From an uncultured Agathobaculum sp. (GTDB lineage: Bacteria; Bacillota; Clostridia; Oscillospirales; Butyricicoccaceae), in contig CALWEB010000050.1 of assembly GCA_944376955.1 (NCBI GenBank), positions 1-9,996 of the forward strand: 9,996 nucleotides of DNA, given 5' to 3'. This document shows positions 6,322 to 9,996 of the stretch, piece by piece; positions within the stretch are counted from its first letter, which is position 1, and each line of letters begins with the position of its first letter. Both the position numbers and the translations under genes were made by a program. The notes beneath the pieces are model-generated. The model worked only from the letters and a program-made list of their open reading frames with translations, was not told the DNA's origin and did no database searches.

Positions 6322-7695
6322 TTAATATCCTTTTTCGACCGCTGCGGTCAGTACCTTAGAAGAAACGGTACCCGCGACCGACGAGCCGCCGCCGCCGTTC
6401 TCTACCAGTACGATAAAGGCGTAGGGCGTGGCTTCGTCCCGCAAAAAGCCGGTAAACCACGCATTCGGCGTCTGATCCGCGCCGACCTCGGCCGTGCCGG
6501 ACTTGGCGCAGATGTCCATACCGGGGAAGCGTTCCTGTCCATAGGTTTCGATGACGTTGTTGTGCATCATGTCCGCAATCGTCGAAGCCGTGTCCTCCTC
6601 GATCAGCTTGGAGGACTTGTGCGCGAAGTACAGGCCGGTCGGCAGACCGTAGTCCGTAGTCGTTTTCTCGATCAGGCGCGGTACTGCGGCCTTGCCGCCG
6701 TTGGCAATCGCGCCCATATACAGCATCATGTTGATCGGGCACATGGTATCCTCACCCTGACCAACACCCGCCCACGCGAGCTGGTTATCATTGCCGTCAA
6801 AATTGAAGTGGCCTTCCGAACTGTTGATGCCATCCACCTTGATCGACTCGGTCAGCCCGGCCGCGTCGGTGTACTTCTGCATGGTGTCGCCACCCAGTTC
6901 GACCGCAAGCTGGCCGAACACGCCGTTGCAGGAGTTGGCAAGCGCGTCCTCGATATCCTGCTCGCCATGCGCATATGGACAGGTGACCACATCGCCGCCG
7001 ATTTCGACCGAGCCGGTGCAAGTCCACGTGCGGCTAAACAGGTCGGGCAGGTTTTCGATCGCCGCGTTCAGCGTCACGACCTTGAAAATCGAGCCGGGGA
7101 TGGAGTTTGCCAACAGCAGGCGGTTGACGTACACACCTTCCCAAGCCGGGTCCTCCGGGTCGATGGTGGGCGGGTCGGCGGGGTCAAAGGTCGGGGTCGA
7201 AACCATACACAGGATCTCACCCGTCTTGTAGTTGTACACACCCACCGTGCCGCGCATCCCGCCCAGCGCCTGATAGGCGATGTTGTTGAGGTAAGCGTCA
7301 ATGGTCAGATAGAGGTTATTGCCCGTGCCCAGCGGCGAATACACACCGGTCAGCAGGTTATAGCCCGACAGCTTATCTGCGAATGCGGTCAGCGCACCCG
7401 CGCCGATGTTGCCCGCGGGATCGCCCACCGCGTGCAGGGTCGCGCGGCGGATGTCGCTGTCCGGATAATACGTGCGGTTACCGTCCCCGTCCAGCGAGGA
7501 GAGTACGTCGCCGTCCCGGTCGAGGATGGTGCCGCCCTTGAGCTGTCCGGAGTTGCTGTACAGGTGGCGGTTATAGGGATAGGACGCCCAGTCGCCGCCG
7601 TCCACAACAAACTGGAAGCAGAAAACAGCAAGGCCAAGCCCCAAAAGCGCCGCCAAGATCAGGCAGAACACACCGCGTTTTTCGATTTTCCGCAT
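6322..7695 (-). CDS. Class B penicillin-binding protein (peptidoglycan transpeptidase)
   Basis: A monofunctional D,D-transpeptidase that cross-links peptidoglycan outside the membrane. The 457-residue protein has a single N-terminal membrane anchor (residues about 9-30) and a short N-terminal region holding GTILDRDG (55-62). Its C-terminal transpeptidase domain has all three active-site motifs: SxxK as S202-I-F-K205 (within NSIPGSIFK), SxN as S255-C-N257, and KSGT (398-401). The layout resembles PbpA of Actinobacteria and the PbpA/FtsI/SpoVD group. The ATG directly abuts the TAA of the upstream SEDS gene (TAAATG). GGGGAGGTGG, encoded inside that gene (+ coordinates 7701-7710), serves as ribosome site, so the two are coupled. 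It probably forms a synthase pair with that SEDS protein. Whether it serves elongation, division or spore cortex is open. Confidence 0.93.
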   Translation of the reverse strand: MRKIEKRGVFCLILAALLGLGLAVFCFQFVVDGGDWASYPYNRHLYSNSGQLKGGTILDRDGDVLSSLDGDGNRTYYPDSDIRRATLHAVGDPAGNIGAGALTAFADKLSGYNLLTGVYSPLGTGNNLYLTIDAYLNNIAYQALGGMRGTVGVYNYKTGEILCMVSTPTFDPADPPTIDPEDPAWEGVYVNRLLLANSIPGSIFKVVTLNAAIENLPDLFSRTWTCTGSVEIGGDVVTCPYAHGEQDIEDALANSCNGVFGQLAVELGGDTMQKYTDAAGLTESIKVDGINSSEGHFNFDGNDNQLAWAGVGQGEDTMCPINMMLYMGAIANGGKAAVPRLIEKTTTDYGLPTGLYFAHKSSKLIEEDTASTIADMMHNNVIETYGQERFPGMDICAKSGTAEVGADQTPNAWFTGFLRDEATPYAFIVLVENGGGGSSVAGTVSSKVLTAAVEKGY

Positions 7696-9447
7696 TTAGT
7701 CCACCTCCCCGCGCAGTTCGCGCCGCGAGGGCAGCTTGACCGCAAAGGACGCATTCTGCCGCGTGTCGGTTGCCTTGAGGAAGGCGAGCATCCCCCATGC
7801 CGACAGCATGGACGAACCGCCGTTCGAAACAAAGGGCAGGGTAACGCCGGTAAACGGCAGGATATCAACCGCACCGAATACGTTCAGGCAGGTCTGGAAC
7901 ACCAGCAGACTGGTGGCGGCACAGGCCGCGATGGTATAGAAGCTCGACCGGCCCGCACGGCACGCGCGCACCGCGAACACGGCCAGCGTGATGATGCACA
8001 GGATGGTCAGCACGGCAATCACCAGCCCCCATTCCTCACACAGCATACCGAACACGATATCGGTGTCTGCTGCGGGCAGGCCGGACAGCCAGCCCTTGCC
8101 CGCGCCCACGCCGATCATACCGCCCGAGGCGGCGGCGGTCAGCGTATGGGTCTGCTGGAAACCTGCGTCGTACACATCCTCCCAAATGTGGCCCCACGAA
8201 GCAAAACGCGCGGCAACGTGCGGCTTGACGGTCAGCATGACCATGCCGCCGCCGAAGCAGCCCGCACAGATCAGGCCGAGGATCGCAAAATCGCCCGAAC
8301 GCAGGAACGCGATCACAAGGAAGGTCACAAAGAACACCAGCGCCGTACCGAAGTCGTTTTGCAGCGCCAGACAGCCGCCGCAAATGCCGGTCAGGCCGAT
8401 GAACATCCACAGGTTACGCTTGTTGAACAGCCGGTCAAGCGTTGCCGCACCGGCAAAAATATAGCAGATCTTGGCGATTTCCGAGGTTTGCAGCGACAGC
8501 GGACCAAGGCGCAGCCACGCCTTTGCACCGCCTTGGCTCGAACCGATCAGCAGCGTGATCACCAACAGGCCGACCGCTGCCGCGCCCATGAACCAGCGCA
8601 CTTTCTGTGCGCGCGTCAGATCACGCAGGAAAAAGCCGAGGATCAGGAAAATGGCAAGACCCATCAGAATGGCGATCAGCTGTTTGGGCATTTCCTCCGG
8701 CACTTTGGAGCCGGTCACGGCCAGTGACAGCGTACAAAGGAAAAACGCGATCGTCTCCATCTCGAAGCCGATACGCCTAAACGAGCGCAGGATGATGAAA
8801 TATCCCCAGCACACCAGCGTCAGCACCAGAAAGGTCAGCGGGATGGTCACGGTTGCCTTGTCCCCTGCCGCAATGATCAGCTGCAGGGCGGTCAGCACCT
8901 GAAAAAGCGTCAGCAGCACGAGCGAGCCCCACATACCTGCCGGGCGGCCCTCCATACGGCGTTCCACCATCTGCTCGCGCTTTTCCTCCACCGAAATGGG
9001 CACCAGCATGGTCGGGATGCCGCCAAAGGCGACCGTATCCCCGTCCTCGACCACCGCATACTCATCCACCGGCAGGTCGTTGACCGTCACGCCCCCCTTG
9101 GAGCCGAGGTCATACACCGTCCAGCTGCCGTCGTCCTCTCGGATGAGGGCAGCGTGCTGCCGCGAGACCGAAGGGTATTCGATCTGCACGTCGCACGAGG
9201 GGGCACGGCCGATGATGTTCTCCCAGTTGGTGATGGGCAGGCGCACACCATTCGCCATCGCCAGATAACCCCAAACCTCGTCCGGATGCTTGACCTTCCA
9301 GAGCGAGCGGATCGCACCGACCAGAATCATCAGCGCAAGGATGGGAAACACAAACCGCACCACGGTTGTGTACCATGCGCCGACCAGCGGATTTTCCGCC
9401 AAAAAGCCGGTAATCATATCCAGCAGGCGCTGCAAAGCGTCGGTCAT
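7696..9447 (-). CDS. FHA domain fused to SEDS peptidoglycan glycosyltransferase (FtsW/RodA/SpoVE family)
   Basis: A 583-residue membrane protein that joins a phosphothreonine-binding FHA domain to a SEDS polymerase, which makes glycan strands from lipid II. A first membrane helix (about 28-48) precedes the FHA domain (about 70-150), whose hallmarks are G80-R81, S95-R-Q-H98, the G115-S-K-G118 turn and N123. The SEDS part (about 172-560) has about ten hydrophobic segments, GGAKAWLRLGPLSLQTSEIAK (306-326), the extracytoplasmic LPAADTDIVFGMLCEEWG (457-474), in which Asp463 matches the essential Asp of RodA, and LPFVSNGGSSML (537-548). The start is ATG 9447, nine bases after GAAAGGAGG (+ coordinates 9457-9465); a longer frame from 9474 would bury this site. 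It is the first gene of an operon with the transpeptidase. The FHA part suggests control by a Ser/Thr kinase of the PrkC type (inference; no kinase gene is in view). Confidence 0.93.
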   Translation of the reverse strand: MTDALQRLLDMITGFLAENPLVGAWYTTVVRFVFPILALMILVGAIRSLWKVKHPDEVWGYLAMANGVRLPITNWENIIGRAPSCDVQIEYPSVSRQHAALIREDDGSWTVYDLGSKGGVTVNDLPVDEYAVVEDGDTVAFGGIPTMLVPISVEEKREQMVERRMEGRPAGMWGSLVLLTLFQVLTALQLIIAAGDKATVTIPLTFLVLTLVCWGYFIILRSFRRIGFEMETIAFFLCTLSLAVTGSKVPEEMPKQLIAILMGLAIFLILGFFLRDLTRAQKVRWFMGAAAVGLLVITLLIGSSQGGAKAWLRLGPLSLQTSEIAKICYIFAGAATLDRLFNKRNLWMFIGLTGICGGCLALQNDFGTALVFFVTFLVIAFLRSGDFAILGLICAGCFGGGMVMLTVKPHVAARFASWGHIWEDVYDAGFQQTHTLTAAASGGMIGVGAGKGWLSGLPAADTDIVFGMLCEEWGLVIAVLTILCIITLAVFAVRACRAGRSSFYTIAACAATSLLVFQTCLNVFGAVDILPFTGVTLPFVSNGGSSMLSAWGMLAFLKATDTRQNASFAVKLPSRRELRGEVD

Positions 9448-9490
9448 GTTGATTTTCCTCCTTTCGGAAATCAAATTCTTTAACCTTTAT

Positions 9491-9499
9491 ATTATAGCA
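9491..9499 (-). promoter_or_regulatory. Extended -10 promoter of the FHA-SEDS / PBP operon
   Basis: On the - strand TGCTATAAT (TGn plus a perfect TATAAT) lies about 44 bases before the ATG at 9447. Spaced 17 bases upstream only a weak -35 (ACCGGT) exists, as often with extended -10 promoters. A TTGACA (+ coordinates 9505-9510) is only eight bases from the TATAAT, too close to act as its -35. Confidence 0.6.
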
Positions 9500-9552
9500 C
9501 AGCTTGTCAAGGAACCGGTGAATCGACGGGAAACGACAGCATCGGATAGGGC

Positions 9553-9581
9553 TTGACAGCATCCGCGCAGGGTGATACACT
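9553..9581 (+). promoter_or_regulatory. Sigma-A promoter of the glycine riboswitch / symporter transcript
   Basis: A perfect TTGACA (9553-9558), a 17-base spacer and TACACT (9576-9581), with TG one base before the -10 (extended form). Transcription would start near 9588, about ten bases before the first glycine aptamer. It is divergent from the cell-wall operon promoter. Confidence 0.83.
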
Positions 9582-9597
9582 AATATTCTAAGAGCAT

Positions 9598-9687
9598 ACA
9601 GCGACAAACGAAGTTTGCAGGAAAAAGCCGTTTGGCTTGCCGAAGGAGCAAAACTCTCAGGCGTCCGGTTTTCCGGATGGGGACTGT
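9598..9687 (+). promoter_or_regulatory. Glycine riboswitch, aptamer 1 of tandem pair
   Basis: This aptamer carries the conserved glycine-aptamer core: GCCGAAGGAGCAAA (9639-9652), then CTCTCAGGC (9654-9662), a GTCCGG-TTTT-CCGGAT hairpin (9663-9678), and GGACTGT (9681-9687). ACAG (9598-9601) can pair with CTGT (9684-9687) as the closing P1 helix. The linker to the second aptamer is 11 bases (9688-9698). CAT (9595-9597) just before the aptamer could pair with an ATG in that linker, the place where the short P0/kink-turn helix of tandem glycine riboswitches is expected. Boundaries are approximate. Confidence 0.92.
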
Positions 9688-9698
9688 AAATGGATGTG

Positions 9699-9791
9699 AC
9701 TCTGGAGAACGCTCCGCAGGGAGCTGCCGAAGGTGCAAAGCGTGCGGCTGGGGAAATCCGCGCGCCAATCTCTCAGGCAAAAGGACAGAGT
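9699..9791 (+). promoter_or_regulatory. Glycine riboswitch, aptamer 2 of tandem pair
   Basis: The second glycine-binding core follows the family consensus closely: CTCTGGAGA (9700-9708), GCTCC pairing with GGAGC (9711-9715 and 9720-9724), GCCGAAGGTGCAAAG (9726-9740), a variable P3b arm (about 9741-9766), CTCTCAGGCAAAAGGACAG (9770-9788). P1 is closed by ACTCT (9699-9703) with AGAGT (9787-9791). The last three bases of P1 are also the first bases of the following terminator stem, which links glycine binding to termination. It precedes a probable glycine/alanine symporter gene, a known regulon member. Confidence 0.95.
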
Positions 9792-9823
9792 GCGAACCAC
9801 AGCGCAAAGCGGGCACTTTTTTT
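9789..9823 (+). terminator. Riboswitch-linked intrinsic terminator
   Basis: AGTGC (9789-9793) pairs with GCACT (9813-9817) directly before seven T residues (9817-9823). Within the loop, CGC-AAA-GCG (9803-9811) can form a short extra hairpin. The stem shares AGT with P1 of aptamer 2, so the two are mutually exclusive. The stem is short with a large loop, so the fold is less certain than the T run. Confidence 0.6.
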
Positions 9824-9857
9824 GCGTTCCTGCCGTGTGCTGTCCGGCCGTTCTTTC

Positions 9858-9896
9858 AGAGTCAGACCCGAAAATGGGTTCTGGCTCTTTTTGTTT
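9858..9896 (+). terminator. Second hairpin terminator before the symporter gene
   Basis: GAGTCAGACCC (9858-9868) pairs with GGGTTCTGGCTC (9876-9887), with one G-U pair and one bulged T, around a short A-rich loop. TTTTTGTTT follows. It lies inside the leader of the symporter gene and about 70 bases after the riboswitch, so it may be a second, possibly regulated, termination point. Confidence 0.72.
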
Positions 9897-9931
9897 GCCG
9901 CAAAAACAGAAAAAAGGGGTATGTAGGTAAA

Positions 9932-9996
9932 ATGTCAATGGATCAACTGGCGGATCTTGTAAGCAAGATCAGCGACATCGTGTGGAACAGCGTATT
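9932..9996 (+). CDS. Alanine/glycine:cation symporter (AGCS family), 5' end only
   Basis: Only 21 codons are visible before the window ends. The peptide begins MSMDQLADLVSKISDIVWN, which resembles the amphipathic N-terminus of AGCS (sodium:alanine symporter) proteins, where a conserved ISD-x-VW segment precedes the first membrane helix. The position directly behind a tandem glycine riboswitch supports this: such symporters are a common target. They import alanine or glycine with Na+ or H+. ATG 9932 is chosen; ATG 9938 in the same frame is possible. Ribosome signals are modest (AAAAGGGG at 9912-9919, 12 bases away, or GTAGGT at 9923-9928). A start-stop pair ATGTAG lies at 9921-9926. Confidence 0.75.
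   Translation, partial: MSMDQLADLVSKISDIVWNSV

Larger units (their letters stand above)
9448..9931. other. 484-base gene-free regulatory region
   Basis: This stretch separates the leftward cell-wall operon from the rightward symporter gene. It holds the leader and extended -10 promoter of the operon (9448-9499), the riboswitch promoter (9553-9581), the two glycine aptamers (9598-9791) and two terminators (9789-9823, 9858-9896). The open frames that cross it on both strands lack family resemblance and coincide with the structured RNA, so I call no protein here. Confidence 0.85.

Noticed and set aside
6319..8727. A very long (about 800 codons) open frame on the + strand opposite the PBP and FHA-SEDS genes
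   Set aside because: It is antisense to two genes with full catalytic motifs, its translation is a low-complexity mixture rich in R, H, Q and A without any domain, and GC-rich codon use easily keeps such frames open.
9690..9926. Short open frames on both strands over the riboswitch region
   Set aside because: They coincide with conserved glycine aptamers and terminators; the encoded peptides show no family features.
9921..9926. ATGTAG start-stop pair just before the symporter start as a regulatory minimal frame
   Set aside because: The purine-rich AAAAGGGG ends only one base before this ATG, too close to load a ribosome there; chance occurrence is more likely.

Overview
The window looks like ordinary core chromosome of a GC-rich, endospore-forming Firmicute, most likely a clostridial (Oscillospirales-like) bacterium. 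The grounds are a complete spoVACDE trio, Shine-Dalgarno sequences of the AGGAGG type before most genes, a class B PBP paired with an FHA-SEDS protein, and a tandem glycine riboswitch before a symporter gene. Taxonomy is an inference; no 16S or similar marker is present. I see no phage, transposon, CRISPR or defence genes.

Layout. (1) 1-2621, + strand: a tight run of nadE (3' part only), a VanZ-family membrane protein gene and tyrA. tyrA has an in-frame UAG at codon 193, followed by 85 well-preserved codons of the normal C-terminal domain. A hairpin terminator working in both directions closes this run and the convergent gene. (2) 2677-3261, - strand: an ECF-transporter S component of unknown substrate. 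(3) 3410-5237, + strand: spoVAC-spoVAD-spoVAE with ATGA overlaps, behind a probable forespore sigma-G promoter; this is the dipicolinic acid channel of spores. (4) 5305-6273, + strand: a tRNA-dihydrouridine synthase with its own sigma-A promoter (TTGCGG-17-TATAAT). It ends in a 16-bp perfect hairpin shared with the converging operon. (5) 9447-6322, - strand: a two-gene cell-wall operon, an FHA domain fused to a SEDS (RodA/FtsW/SpoVE) glycosyltransferase, then a class B penicillin-binding transpeptidase. (6) 9448-9931: a 484-base gene-free stretch holding the divergent promoters, a tandem glycine riboswitch and two hairpin terminators. It leads into the first 21 codons of an alanine/glycine:cation symporter (AGCS) cut by the window end.

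Functionally the window mixes housekeeping (NAD and tyrosine synthesis, tRNA modification), sporulation and cell-wall elongation or spore-cortex synthesis. I found no convincing undescribed system. The points most worth a second look are the tyrA UAG codon, the FHA-SEDS fusion and the crowded expression platform of the glycine riboswitch.
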